Counted from the stretch's first letter, positions 20,502 through 30,865 are shown. The stretch: DNA of 64,000 nt from Isochrysis galbana (GCA_018136815.1 CM030933.1:7603137-7667136); one strand, 5' to 3'. Made by a program: numbers and translations. The notes: generated by a model not told the origin, from the letters alone.

Positions 20502-20888
20502 CCCCCCGACTAAGATCGAGACGTCTCCCGATGTCGAGCGGTGAACCTGGAAACAGAGACCTGGAACCTAGAACCTGAGCTGACCAGAGGTCAGAATCGG
20601 AACAAGAAGCAACGGAACATAGCGAGCGAAACGTGGAGACAAGAACACCCTTTGGATCCAAAGCGAGCACGAAATCGGCGGCTTAACGCGGCGGCCTCTT
20701 TCGTACGCACTGCCCCACCCACTTCTCCCTTTTACAGGAGCTTTGCTCGGGTGTTGCGCCGGGTGTAGAGCGCAGGCAGCACGCGTTCAGCACCTCCATG
20801 ATTCGCTCGGACGGAAACTTGAACTCGGAGCCCTAGCCGAGGCGTGGGGCTAGCCTAGAGGGACGGGTCCCTTACCCAAGACATGGGA

Positions 20889-23800
20889 TCAACGAGAATG
20901 GAGCCTGGATCGAGTGCGCGAAGACGGCGCATCGAGAACGGGAGGAAGAGGAGTATCCCTGGCCGACGAAGAAGTTGCTTCCGGGGACTCAACATCTTCT
21001 GGACAAGTCTCTTCGACGGAGCGATCATACTCATCAAGCAAATCAGAACAACGACGGAGCAACTCGGAACGAGGCTCCCAGGTGGCTTCTCGAATAGAAT
21101 AGCCACGCCACTTCACGAGGTACTCGATAGAATCGCCATGGCTACGACGATCGAGCAACTTTTCAACGATGTACTCGTCGTCAGCCAGCGGCTCTTCATC
21201 AACGAAAGTATGATACGGCCGGAGGTTCGAGATATGCACCTCCTCCTTGACTAACCGGTTCTCCAGATCACGGAGTCGGTACCTAGTGTCGGACAGAGCC
21301 TCTACGACGCGGTAGGGACCCGAGTAGATGAATTGCAACTTGTTGGCATGGCCTGGTAATCGCATGCAGACGCGATCCCCAGGTTCGAAACGAGCTGGTC
21401 TTTGAGACTTGATGGTAGCGTCACGGACTGACTCAGCCTGAGCGGCTAGGGTAGCCTCGAGAGCGCTGGACCAAGAGAGGCGGAGGCTCGCATTGAGCCT
21501 GGATGCGTACGAGCGAACGTCGGCGGACGCCGCCTCGAGAGCAGTTGGCGAAACGGACTTCGGATCAGAAAGTTGAGCGGGCAGACGCAGCTCACGCCCA
21601 AAGATCAAAGACGCTGGAGACCGGGAGGTGACACGACCGGAAGAAGCCCTCAACGAGAGGAGTAGGAACGGCAAATGGTCGACCCAATGGCTGCCACCCT
21701 CATTCGAGGCGCGCATCAAACGGATGAGCGTTTGCTGAGCGCGTTCGACGAAGCCTACACCCTCATGTCGATACGGCTCTGTACTCGACAAATCAGTCCC
21801 GGTGAGCTCCAGAATACGCGAAACAAGAACCGAACAAAGATTCGAACCGGCGTCGGTTCGAAGCTGCCTAGGGACTCCATAACGCGTCACAATCAAGCGG
21901 ATGAACATGTCCAAGGCCATCTCCGACGAGGGATCCCCATTCGACGGCTCAGCCTCAATCCATCGAGTGAGCGAGTCGATGAAGACGACCAGCTTGTCGT
22001 AACCCGAGACTCCAGGCACGAAGTTGTGAGTGGGAGCCAGTGAGAGCACGTCGCAGTAGACCACATCAAAGGGGTAGGTACCCACGGAGAGACCGGAGGG
22101 CGACGCTAGAGCCCTAGGTAGCGGCTTGGCGAGGGTGCACTCGTGGCATTCCCGGACGTAGGATGCAACGTCGGAAGACATGCCAGGCCAGTATACCCGA
22201 GTACGAAGAAGACCGGACATACGAGAAACTCCAAGGTGACCGGAGCGATCGTGGTAGGCAAAAAGGTAGCGAGACCGCAACGAGGGCGGAACATAGAGCA
22301 CTAGCGAGTCCGGGTCGGTGGAGTCAGGAACGGTGCGATAGTAGACGAGCCCATCGTGAACGACGAAACGGCGAAACATCTTGGATGGCTGAGCGGGAGC
22401 GGGAGCGGGAGCGACAGGACTGGAACACGAATCATCTTCGACAATGGGGCCTGAGGCGGCGGCTGGCGGAGGCGACCCTTGGCCTGATGGCTCGTGGTTG
22501 GCCGTCTCTCCTGAGCCCAGGAGTGGCTCTACGAACGGATCTTCCGCCAGGGCCGCTCTCATCTCTTCGGAAGTCGGCGTACCCGGAGCCAAATAACTGG
22601 ACTGGATGGCGGGCCCGGAATCGGAGGCTCGACGACGAGATCGGTCCAAAGCTTGAAGCCCTCGCGCCGTAACTACGGAGCGCGTGATGGCAGCCACCGG
22701 ATGAGACCGTTCATGCTCGGCTAGAGACTCTGAGCCAGGCTCACGTACCGCTAACGACGCTGGGCCGGCGAGTGGTTCGTCTTCGTGTTCCGGCTCCAGG
22801 GATGCTAGCCGGGACAGCCCGTCAGCATCCTGATGAACAGCTCCTGGTTTATGTTCGACATCGAACCGGTACTCAGCCAACTTGAGAGCCCACCGAGTCA
22901 GCCGAGAGGCTGGCCCACCGGCTACTTGATCCTTCATGGTATGCAGCCATCGCAGCGCAGAGTGGTCAACGACTAACTTGAACCGACGCCCCCAAAGGTA
23001 GGGTCGCCAATTTCGGATTGATTCCAGGGCAGCCAAGAGCTCAATCTCGGTCACCGTCCAATGGCGTTCGGCCGAGGTGAGACTGCGAGCGTAATACCCA
23101 ACGACTCGTTCACGGTTATCGTCTCCTAGCTGCGAGAGGATGCCGGCGATACCCAACTTGCTAGCCCCATCGGTCTTGACGATGAAGGGCCGATCATCCC
23201 TGGGTGGAGTCAAGACGGGCTCCGAAGTGATCGCTGTCTTGAGCTCTTGGATAGCTCGGCGACACTCCTCGGACTGGGACTCCTTTGCCACGTCGCAGCC
23301 CTTCCGCGTGAGGGCAGTGAGAGGAGCAGCCTTAGCGGCGAATTGGCGAATGAATCGACGATAGTAGGAGCAAAGGCCGAGGAAAGATCGAACCGCTTCC
23401 AAGGAGTTGATGGATGACGGGTCGATGTCGGCGACAGCTGCGACCTTCTTCGGGTCCATCTTGAGACCTTCCCTCGAGACAACGTGACCGAGGTACTCCG
23501 TAGAGGTGGCAAAGAAGACACACTTGGACATCTTGCAGGTCAGACCGGCCCACTCTAGCCGTTCGAGAACGAGGTCTAGCCGGTGAAGCATTTGCTCGAA
23601 CGAAGCCTGTGCCCTGGCCTCTTCGGAAGGACCCACGCCCGTTGACCAGATGCCCACATCATCGAGGTAAGGCATGCAGATCTCCCACGCTAGCGCACCG
23701 AGAACGATGTCCATCAAGCGGCACATGTAGGAGGGACCTGATTGGATGCCGAACGGTAGAAAGTTGAACTCGTATTTGCCGCGGTGGGTAGTGAAAGCGG

Positions 23801-26800
23801 TGATATGTTTGTGCGATTCTTTGATCGGGATGCCCCAAAAACCAGAGGCTAAATCGAGAGTACATAAGAAGAGAGAACTGAGCGGCCCTTGGCCGGACGC
23901 TAGCCTATCGATAGCCTCCACAATGAGGGGTAGAGGGCTATCCTCGACGCGTAGCTTGGCGTTCGTGTCGCGGTAGTCCACGCAGAATCGAACGGAGCCA
24001 TCTTTCTTGCTGACCAGGACTACTCGGGAAGCCCAAGCCGAATTTGACTTGCGAATAATGCCGGCGGCTTCCATCTTGGCTACCTCCTCTTCTATGATGA
24101 GCTCGCCTGCGCGGCCCACTCTAGACGGAGCGTGCCGGTGAGGAACAGCGCCGGGGTTGAGTGGCAACTCCACCTCGAGAACGTGCGTATGGTTTGGAGC
24201 CCCCGGGTGCAACGCGAAAGCTTTGATGCGCCGGGCCAAGAGTTGGCGTACTTCTTCTCGTTGATCGTCGGAAAGAAGCCGGTCTGGATCGATGGTGGCT
24301 GAGTCGAGTAGAGATCGTTGCTCCTCGCTCAGCGCGGTGACAGGGTCACCATCCCCCTCGCTTCCAGTCGGAGTCCAGCCCCGGTGCAACTTGAAACGCA
24401 CCTGGAGCGAAGCTATCGGATGCAGAGACGGCAGGGTCAGCGCATTGACCCCGGTGTGGACGATCGTCACCGCGATGCGATGATCTTCCGTGGGCGTGAC
24501 CACCGTGGGCATTACGAGAGGAGACGAATCGAGAGCCTCGCGATTTGGTAGGCGGTCGACCAGCATCGCGCAGTCCGAATGATCTCGGAGAGCTAGCGGA
24601 ACCCTGACCCAGATGGTTGCGCGGTGGAAGGCAGGAATCGTCACCGATTGCTCCGTGTAGAGAAGATATTCGGACGAGGTAGACGCCGGAGCTTTGGCCG
24701 CAAACTCGTCGGCAGACTCAAAGAGAGGTGTATAGAGTGGCTGTCTAGCATCAGCAGCAGCCTCACCCTCCGATCCGGCCGGGATCTCTCGTGTTGCCGT
24801 CGACCTCTCTAGAAAGTCGACAGTCAGCGGCTGACCGGGTGACATCGAGATAGCTCCGACGAAGCCGGCGTCCGCGACTGGGGGCGGCGCCGTGGAAACT
24901 CTGACTACACATTCGGAAAGGACTCTTGAAGAGTCTTCTGAATCGCCAGAGGCCGGACGGAGGCGGAGGCTTCCTTCCGAGCTCGCGGCGTCGAGAGAAA
25001 TGGTAGCGGAGTGGGCGGCCAAAAAATCGTTCCCGAGCAGAAGCATCGCGTTTCCTTCGATGACCGCGAACGAATGACGGAAGAGGCGACCGGACAAGGA
25101 GAAGACGAGGCTAGCCCGGCCCCTAGTGATGAGAGGAAGGCCGTCCGGCCCATGTAGGTTGGGGACGGTAGCGTCCGATACGCGTTCGACGCAAGCGTCT
25201 TCAGGTAGTCGATCGAGAAGAGCAGTGGTGATTACTGACGGGCCCGCTCCAGTGTCAGCCAGGGTGCTGTTCACCGTGAGGGCAACGTCCGGGAGAACGA
25301 ACCCTTGAGCTGCGCGGTCGCCATCGGCACGGCAGACCACGAGATCGCGGACATAGAGGCAGTGACGAGGGTAGAGCGGCGGCGGAGTGTCCGCGATAGA
25401 TTCCACCGGAAGTGAGGTTCCGGCTCCGGGTGACAGGGTGGTTGGATTGGAGGCTAGCCTGGACGGAGAAGATTCATCGACGTGGGGCACTCGCTCGATA
25501 GCGGCGGCCACCGTCTGCGGCACGAATGGTATCGAGGAGCGTGGGGATGCCTTTGCTGAACTAGAGGGGTTAGGCACGCCATCATAGCCTAGCCCTCGAC
25601 GGTCCGTCGGATGCCGAGGTTGATCCATTTGGCGTGACCATTCCTTCTCCAGGGACTTCTGCAAGTCTGTCTTCGGAAGCTTCGACAACTCGGAAAATCC
25701 GGCCGCACTGAGGCCCCTAGCGGTAGCCCCATCGCAATACAGTGCCCGTGGAGTATCCTCTCCTTCGGCGGCGTCGGAGGGCTTGGTCTCGATGGTCTGC
25801 ATGCTCCGGTGTTCTGGCATCTCGGGCGTGTCATCTTCTCCCGAGTCGGGCCCGACATCCCAGGTTTCGAGTGGCCTTTCGGCTACGAACGAATTGGTCA
25901 GTTCGGCCACTCCCTCGTCGCCAGCCGTGAAGGAGGCGCTCGGAGATAGTGCATTGATGCCTTGAGAGCCCAGTCGAGACAAGATGGGAGGTTCCGACGG
26001 CTCCGCAGCTGCCGCTTGCTCAGCGATTTCTTGGGCGATGGAAGGCGTGACATCCTGCCACCGATGGACCCCCGAAATTACATCACGGTCGAAGACCTGC
26101 CACTTGCTGCGGCGCTTCTTCACCGTGTTTGGAGGGCCTGGCGTTGTAGAGCGGTCCTCTATGGGCCACTCCCACGGCAGGAAGCGGTCTCCTTCCGCCT
26201 CGGCCTCGTCTTGCGATACGTTTGTTTCCGAGTCCTCCTGATGAAGCAGGCGAGAAGCATCGGCAACGGGGCCTGCGTCCGGGATCACGACAACCGAATC
26301 AGACACTGGCGAACCGCTGGGAGGCGTGAGGTGAGAGCTAGAAGCTGCTTCGCCTCTCCCCTCCATGAAACGAGCCAGAGCCGTCCTCGGCTCAGCCAGC
26401 TCGAAACCGGTCGAGCAAAGCGAAGGGCGTTCTCTCAAGCTGGCAGCTGCTTGGGAAATTGCCCAGTCCACCGTGAAGTCGAGCGAACGCGACGCCTTGG
26501 CTTCGCGCGCATAACGGCGCAAGACCGGCATCCACTGGGCCGCCATTGCACCGGCAATGCCCACATAGGTGCGGCTGCGAAGGGCGCCACGGTGGGGCGA
26601 CGGCGATAGATCCGCCATAGCGGATAGACGTCCCTCGACAATCTTCGAAGGCTGCAAGGACGGGAGTGAAGCCGTCAGGTACAGGCCAGTTGCTTTTTGA
26701 TGGCCCGTGCCGTGCTGCCACGGCTGCACAAACTGCCGCGGTCGCAACCCCCCGACTAAGGCAGAGGCTTCCGCGTGCATTCGAGGATTTTCGACGGCAA

Positions 26801-29336
26801 CGAAAGGCGCGTCGGCGCTTGCCATGGCGAGGAAGACTCTAGCGGCGGATTCGAGAGCCTGGCGTCGTCCCGGCTCCCGATCGAGCCACTGGCAACTCAC
26901 CGCCGACAAATACGTGCACGGCGGATGCGCAACCACGAGGTCCCAACCGAGGTTTTGAATGTGAAGAGCATCTCCGCAGAAGTGGGGAATGTAGTCGATC
27001 TCCGACGGTCGTAGATCGCACGTCGCGACGTGCGCTCCGGCGAGTAGGAACATCGAAGACACGACCCCGCTAGCTTCACCGACGACTAGAACGCGGGGTG
27101 GATCGGTTAGTATAGCCGGCAACGGTGAGTTGGAGTGGTAACTTGCCGGCGGTGCAGCAGCCCGATAATCAGGCTTCGAAGCAGGCGAGTGTCCCTGTCC
27201 GCGAAGAGCTTCAGCCACGGTGGCTTGGACAGCTGCCTGCACGGCGGCGACCATGTCCGTGGTCGAAGCGGTCTTCTGGGACGAGGATGTCTCGTTCTTT
27301 GCCTCGCCTGAGGCCTTAGTGCGTACGCTAGCCGCGGTTTGCTTCGTCGAGGTCCGGGATTGATGACGCTTCACCCGGGCCTGCTCGTAAGGGCTGAGGT
27401 ACCGTTGGCAGAGGTTGACGCACGAGAGCGCCGACCGACCTAGCTCGTGGTTCTCTACGCGGAAACGAGTCTCCGCGAGCACCTCCGCAAATTTAATAGC
27501 ATTGTCGACGCCGCGCTGAGGATCAACCTTATCGTTCCGAATGATTTCCTCGAACCTCTGGTTGATCTCATGGGCCATGTTTGGATGATCCCACACGTTG
27601 GTGGAGTCAACCGCGGAATCGCCAAGCTTGCGGATGTAGGCGCGAACCAAATTCTTGCTGAGCTCACATAGATCAGCGCCGGCCTCGCGCTCCCTCATGC
27701 GGTCCCACTCCATCGACGCCGAGTCTTTCGCGAAACCATCGGCCCCGTTTGCGAAGGTCCCGTCGCATTTGCGAAGAAGGACGTCAGCAGCGAGGACAGG
27801 ATTGAGAGCGAGGGCCCGGTCCTCCACTAGATCGAGGAGGAAGGCGAAGATGCGAGAATTGCCGCTGGAATTGGCTCCGGCTGCCGCGAGGAGGGAGGTA
27901 AATATTTCGCGATGATCGCAGCCGAGCGCTAGTGCCCGCTCCAACGGCTTGATGAGAGTTAGCCGAAATTCGTTCCAGGCTGTCGCCGCGGTTTGAACGT
28001 TATCGGAGGCGAGGGCCTTTGGGAAGCGGAGCTCCGAAAGCTCTTTGCCCATCCTGACCTGATGGTGAAGGGTTTGCTCTGCTGAGAAGCGGCTACGCAC
28101 CCATTTGAGCAAGTGGTCCTCCTCCATGAAAATTCGGCAATGCCAAACGTTGCCCGCCAGGGAGAGGTTGCTCTTCAAAATGGTATGGATGAGCTCATGC
28201 TCGTCGGAGTCGCGGTAAAGGGCGGCCAGATCGCGTGAGGGCAGGGCGAGGAGATTTTTCCACTCGCTTACAACTGCCTCTCGCTCATCCATCCCCACCG
28301 CAAGGCAGGGGTCGCGAGGGTGGCGGAACGGCACCACCGGGGTCGGGCCCCGGTGAGGGCTCTGATCCTGGCGGCGGGGTTCCGATTTGGAGGTCGGGTA
28401 CGCCGACCGTGGAACCCTAGTAGCCGGAGAGGCGTGGCCCTTTGGGTCTAGGGCAGGAAGCTCGTCCATGGATGGTTCCCTCTGAGCCGGCCTAGCAGAG
28501 TCCGCAGCCGCCTCGGTCCGATCCATGGACGGACTTGAAGTGGGCTCTTGGCGGGCTTGGAGTAGCTGAGTCAGGGCTTTGAACCCTGCTTCAACTTGAT
28601 CTCGAAGAAGCCCCTCCCTCGCCTCTGCCGCGGCAAGGGAGGACTGTAGGCGCTCCACAGCCCCTTTGAGGGTGTTGGTCTCCGCTTGAAGCCTCACCAT
28701 TTCCGCATCGTGACGCGCCGCGGCCGTCTCAATTGGAGGGTTCTCTTGATCAAGGACACCCCTTGATGACGGCGGGGCATAGTCCCGGTAGGCTGGGCTT
28801 CGGAAGCTGATCACCTCAGCTTCACCCACTTCAGACTCATCATCTCGAAGGTGAGGAGGCGGGTCAAATTGAATCAGAGGGAGGGGACCCTCCTCCACCT
28901 CATTGGCCAACTCAGCGACGCTGAAGTTGGCTTCATGCGGGAGAGGGTCATGCCCCACCATGGCCCGCTGTGATTGCACCCGGTGGGTGCCGAAGGAAGC
29001 GGACAAATCCTCGCCATCCGCCACGAGCTGATCGGAGCCAGTCGTGGAGATAGCAGCCGGGGTGATGGGTGCCATTGGTGTAGCCTCAGAAGCCGTGGGA
29101 TCACTCGGACATCCCACGGGAGCAAAAGCTGCAGCGGGCAGAGAAGGTTCCCTGAGGGGTTCCTCCTCTGCGGCCGAGGACGCAAGCTTCGATTTCGTGC
29201 TTGTCGAGTCGAGCGGAGCCGGAGGGCTCTGAGCCACTCCGTCGCGAGCGGCACCGGCGGCTAGCGCGGCGCTTTGTCCCTCCTCCCCACCGGGAGTCGG
29301 GTGAATGAAATTCTGGACTGGGTCGGGCAACCCCAT
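20889..29336 (-). CDS. Ty3/gypsy chromovirus Gag-MTase-Pol polyprotein
   Basis: A single 2,815-residue ORF from ATG 29,336; the frame extends upstream only through a TTG. In order: gag with a coiled coil (~28,560-28,750) and a helical capsid-like region (to ~27,400); a cytosine-methyltransferase-like domain (27,115-26,500); an acidic linker; an aspartic protease (LADTGAGPSVIT, ~25,255); reverse transcriptase (24,090-23,430, with SKKDGSVRFCVDYR and MPYLDDVGIWS); RNase H (~23,210-22,920); an integrase HHCC finger (~22,270-22,110); an integrase core with D, D and E in YCDVLS, TDAGS and FVERAQ (~22,060-21,570); a GPY/F module; and a chromodomain (YIVEKLLDRR...YLVKWRGY...TWEP, ~21,185-21,020). Gag and Pol are in one frame with no frameshift. 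The ORF is intact, so activity was probably recent. Chromodomains in this family steer integration to marked chromatin. Confidence 0.95.
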   Translation of the reverse strand: MGLPDPVQNFIHPTPGGEEGQSAALAAGAARDGVAQSPPAPLDSTSTKSKLASSAAEEEPLREPSLPAAAFAPVGCPSDPTASEATPMAPITPAAISTTGSDQLVADGEDLSASFGTHRVQSQRAMVGHDPLPHEANFSVAELANEVEEGPLPLIQFDPPPHLRDDESEVGEAEVISFRSPAYRDYAPPSSRGVLDQENPPIETAAARHDAEMVRLQAETNTLKGAVERLQSSLAAAEAREGLLRDQVEAGFKALTQLLQARQEPTSSPSMDRTEAAADSARPAQREPSMDELPALDPKGHASPATRVPRSAYPTSKSEPRRQDQSPHRGPTPVVPFRHPRDPCLAVGMDEREAVVSEWKNLLALPSRDLAALYRDSDEHELIHTILKSNLSLAGNVWHCRIFMEEDHLLKWVRSRFSAEQTLHHQVRMGKELSELRFPKALASDNVQTAATAWNEFRLTLIKPLERALALGCDHREIFTSLLAAAGANSSGNSRIFAFLLDLVEDRALALNPVLAADVLLRKCDGTFANGADGFAKDSASMEWDRMREREAGADLCELSKNLVRAYIRKLGDSAVDSTNVWDHPNMAHEINQRFEEIIRNDKVDPQRGVDNAIKFAEVLAETRFRVENHELGRSALSCVNLCQRYLSPYEQARVKRHQSRTSTKQTAASVRTKASGEAKNETSSSQKTASTTDMVAAVQAAVQATVAEALRGQGHSPASKPDYRAAAPPASYHSNSPLPAILTDPPRVLVVGEASGVVSSMFLLAGAHVATCDLRPSEIDYIPHFCGDALHIQNLGWDLVVAHPPCTYLSAVSCQWLDREPGRRQALESAARVFLAMASADAPFVAVENPRMHAEASALVGGLRPRQFVQPWQHGTGHQKATGLYLTASLPSLQPSKIVEGRLSAMADLSPSPHRGALRSRTYVGIAGAMAAQWMPVLRRYAREAKASRSLDFTVDWAISQAAASLRERPSLCSTGFELAEPRTALARFMEGRGEAASSSHLTPPSGSPVSDSVVVIPDAGPVADASRLLHQEDSETNVSQDEAEAEGDRFLPWEWPIEDRSTTPGPPNTVKKRRSKWQVFDRDVISGVHRWQDVTPSIAQEIAEQAAAAEPSEPPILSRLGSQGINALSPSASFTAGDEGVAELTNSFVAERPLETWDVGPDSGEDDTPEMPEHRSMQTIETKPSDAAEGEDTPRALYCDGATARGLSAAGFSELSKLPKTDLQKSLEKEWSRQMDQPRHPTDRRGLGYDGVPNPSSSAKASPRSSIPFVPQTVAAAIERVPHVDESSPSRLASNPTTLSPGAGTSLPVESIADTPPPLYPRHCLYVRDLVVCRADGDRAAQGFVLPDVALTVNSTLADTGAGPSVITTALLDRLPEDACVERVSDATVPNLHGPDGLPLITRGRASLVFSLSGRLFRHSFAVIEGNAMLLLGNDFLAAHSATISLDAASSEGSLRLRPASGDSEDSSRVLSECVVRVSTAPPPVADAGFVGAISMSPGQPLTVDFLERSTATREIPAGSEGEAAADARQPLYTPLFESADEFAAKAPASTSSEYLLYTEQSVTIPAFHRATIWVRVPLALRDHSDCAMLVDRLPNREALDSSPLVMPTVVTPTEDHRIAVTIVHTGVNALTLPSLHPIASLQVRFKLHRGWTPTGSEGDGDPVTALSEEQRSLLDSATIDPDRLLSDDQREEVRQLLARRIKAFALHPGAPNHTHVLEVELPLNPGAVPHRHAPSRVGRAGELIIEEEVAKMEAAGIIRKSNSAWASRVVLVSKKDGSVRFCVDYRDTNAKLRVEDSPLPLIVEAIDRLASGQGPLSSLFLCTLDLASGFWGIPIKESHKHITAFTTHRGKYEFNFLPFGIQSGPSYMCRLMDIVLGALAWEICMPYLDDVGIWSTGVGPSEEARAQASFEQMLHRLDLVLERLEWAGLTCKMSKCVFFATSTEYLGHVVSREGLKMDPKKVAAVADIDPSSINSLEAVRSFLGLCSYYRRFIRQFAAKAAPLTALTRKGCDVAKESQSEECRRAIQELKTAITSEPVLTPPRDDRPFIVKTDGASKLGIAGILSQLGDDNRERVVGYYARSLTSAERHWTVTEIELLAALESIRNWRPYLWGRRFKLVVDHSALRWLHTMKDQVAGGPASRLTRWALKLAEYRFDVEHKPGAVHQDADGLSRLASLEPEHEDEPLAGPASLAVREPGSESLAEHERSHPVAAITRSVVTARGLQALDRSRRRASDSGPAIQSSYLAPGTPTSEEMRAALAEDPFVEPLLGSGETANHEPSGQGSPPPAAASGPIVEDDSCSSPVAPAPAPAQPSKMFRRFVVHDGLVYYRTVPDSTDPDSLVLYVPPSLRSRYLFAYHDRSGHLGVSRMSGLLRTRVYWPGMSSDVASYVRECHECTLAKPLPRALASPSGLSVGTYPFDVVYCDVLSLAPTHNFVPGVSGYDKLVVFIDSLTRWIEAEPSNGDPSSEMALDMFIRLIVTRYGVPRQLRTDAGSNLCSVLVSRILELTGTDLSSTEPYRHEGVGFVERAQQTLIRLMRASNEGGSHWVDHLPFLLLSLRASSGRVTSRSPASLIFGRELRLPAQLSDPKSVSPTALEAASADVRSYASRLNASLRLSWSSALEATLAAQAESVRDATIKSQRPARFEPGDRVCMRLPGHANKLQFIYSGPYRVVEALSDTRYRLRDLENRLVKEEVHISNLRPYHTFVDEEPLADDEYIVEKLLDRRSHGDSIEYLVKWRGYSIREATWEPRSELLRRCSDLLDEYDRSVEETCPEDVESPEATSSSARDTPLPPVLDAPSSRTRSRLHSR
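26500..27115 (-). other. C5-cytosine methyltransferase-like domain inside the Ty3 polyprotein
   Basis: About 205 residues. RVLVVGEASGVVSSMF is a motif-I-like glycine loop and CDLRPSE a motif-II-like acidic turn. VVAHPPCTYLS carries the PPC of motif IV, with the catalytic Cys codon at 26,916-26,918. VENPRMH matches the EN of motif VI. A GLYL strand and LRSRTYVGIAGAMAAQW correspond to the motif VIII-X area. This short architecture without a target-recognition domain is the one found in phage and prophage proteins annotated as DNA cytosine methyltransferases, rather than eukaryotic DNMTs. It is in frame and has no stop. Enzymatic activity is inferred. Confidence 0.8.
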
Positions 29337-29744
29337 TCGGGTGTATGGACAGGGAACGAACGGCGAACGAAGGACTGTGGGGCGGCGAGGCGCTCCTAGC
29401 GGCCCTAGTGTGATGGGTTGTAAGAGATTGTTAGACCTACAAAGAACTCTTCCCTCAGGGAGGGAGCCTAAGCTGCTTGAGTGCAGCGACGCAGCGAACA
29501 ACGACGGACAACGAAGCTGAGAACAACAGGTTACACCGACTCACGAACACACCGGAATCATTCACCCAAACCAAGCAAATTATCAAGCAACCGCGACCCC
29601 AAATCACCGATAACTCAAACACGTCGCGAGAGACGGAGAGAGAGAGCGAGAGAGAGAGAGAGACTCCGCAGCGACGGCCGGAGCGTGTCTCCGTTGTAAC
29701 TTCCCACGTAGCGGAGAGTCCGAAGGGGAGCGTCCTGTCGCGCG

Positions 29745-30613
29745 CCGGTTGCGCCTCCGTCCACCGCCGCGGCAGACCGCTCGGAGGCCCTTTCCGCTTG
29801 CCATCCCGCGCGGAGCGCGGCGACGTCGCGGGGGCGTGTGGAGCCCCGGGGCGCTCCGAAGCGAGCGAAGCGAAAGCGCACGTCGAAGCGCGAGTCCACG
29901 AGGTAGTCTCGCCAGGTGCCTTCGATCGCTCCCTCGGCCATGGCGCGCGTCCACACCTCCGGGCCTGCATACTCGTCCTGCCTTCCGCTGAGCGGTTCTC
30001 GGTCGCCGTCGAACGACTGGCCGATCAGCCCGTGCGGCCATGCGCTGAGCTGGGCTTCGGGCTTTCGCGGGCGCATCTGCAGGTCGAGTCGCTTGTTCGG
30101 TCCGTCGATGCGGTCGTAGACGTAGTTGGACGCCACCCGCACCACCCACTCCGGAAGGAGCAGCGTCATGGACGAGTACTGAGTGCTCAGCTCGGCGCCG
30201 AGGCAGGATCGGTTCGCCAGCGGGATCAAGTAGGAGAACTTGGTCGCGTTGCACGAGGCGTTGACCGCCCTCCACCCCCAGTTCCCTGGCCCCACCTCGT
30301 CCGCCCAGTAGGAGACGTTGAGCCATCTTCCCGTGGGCGACCTCCACGCGGCGTGCACTTGATCGAGGAAGGAGCCGTGGACCACGCGCCCGTTGAGGCG
30401 GAAGGTGGACATGGCCGTGCGAGCATTGACGACCAGGTCGTCGGTGCTGAGGAAGTTGAAGAGGCACCCGTCGCAGCCGCGGAAGTCGGCCTTCCCTCCG
30501 TGCGCAAGCACGAGGTGAGGGTCTCCGTGGAGCGCGCCGCCGGGCAGGTAGGCGACACACGCGGCGTCGTCCACGCCCGAGGGGGAATTCGAGTTGCCCG
30601 ACAACTGGCAAAA
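29745..30613 (-). pseudogene. von Willebrand D-like secreted protein, 3' end cut by the Ty3 element
   Basis: The frame (open to 30,682, where it begins with TTG, not ATG) contains GDPHLVLAHGGKADFRG, the start signature of vWD-type domains, followed by a Cys-containing, Asn-glycosylation-rich region (NVSYWAD, NASCNATKF, NRSC). Coding sequence runs directly into the Ty3 leader at 29,744; the last ~43 codons of the open frame are Ty3 sequence. The 5' side has two possible splice acceptors (GGTGCAG near 30,655 and TTGCCAG near 30,611), so the first exon is missing or not recognised. Such GDPH proteins are abundant in marine algae and are extracellular. The remainder of the gene is not found beyond the left end of the element. 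Confidence 0.7.
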
Positions 30614-30857
30614 TACTGTACTAACATTCACGTTGAATCCTAATGAAATGAAACTGCACCAAACAACAATAAGAAGAGGCAACTCATCAGATAATCAAGA
30701 CGAATATGCAGTCTTGATTGGGCAATTCGCAGGTTTCGCACTCGGGTTGAAGAATAACGAGCTTAAAAACACTCATACACGCGATCTCGTTGACTTCAAA
30801 TGGAATGGCCTAGTGATGACATTCACACCATCGACGAGCTTCGCCGCTACCGCGTGA
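30605..30857. other. AT-richer intergenic block
   Basis: Noticeably more AT-rich than its neighbours. A + strand frame (30,594-30,857, 87 codons) is open but has no recognised domain. Could be an intron or a gene remnant. Confidence 0.3.
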
Positions 30858-30865
30858 CAAACGTT

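Larger units (their letters stand above)
19166..29744 (-). mobile_element. Ty3/gypsy chromovirus with an adjoining partial second copy
   Basis: Read on the minus strand: a truncated 5' LTR/leader (29,744 to ~29,337), polyprotein ORF (29,336-20,889), 3' UTR, a G-rich polypurine tract (20,508-20,502), then an LTR beginning TGTCGCATTC at 20,501. That LTR runs into a second leader plus gag N-terminus (19,709-19,166), which matches 29,744-29,201 by eye throughout. The element therefore looks like two tandem copies sharing one LTR, both cut short. Neither a primer-binding site nor a target duplication could be placed. Confidence 0.75.
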
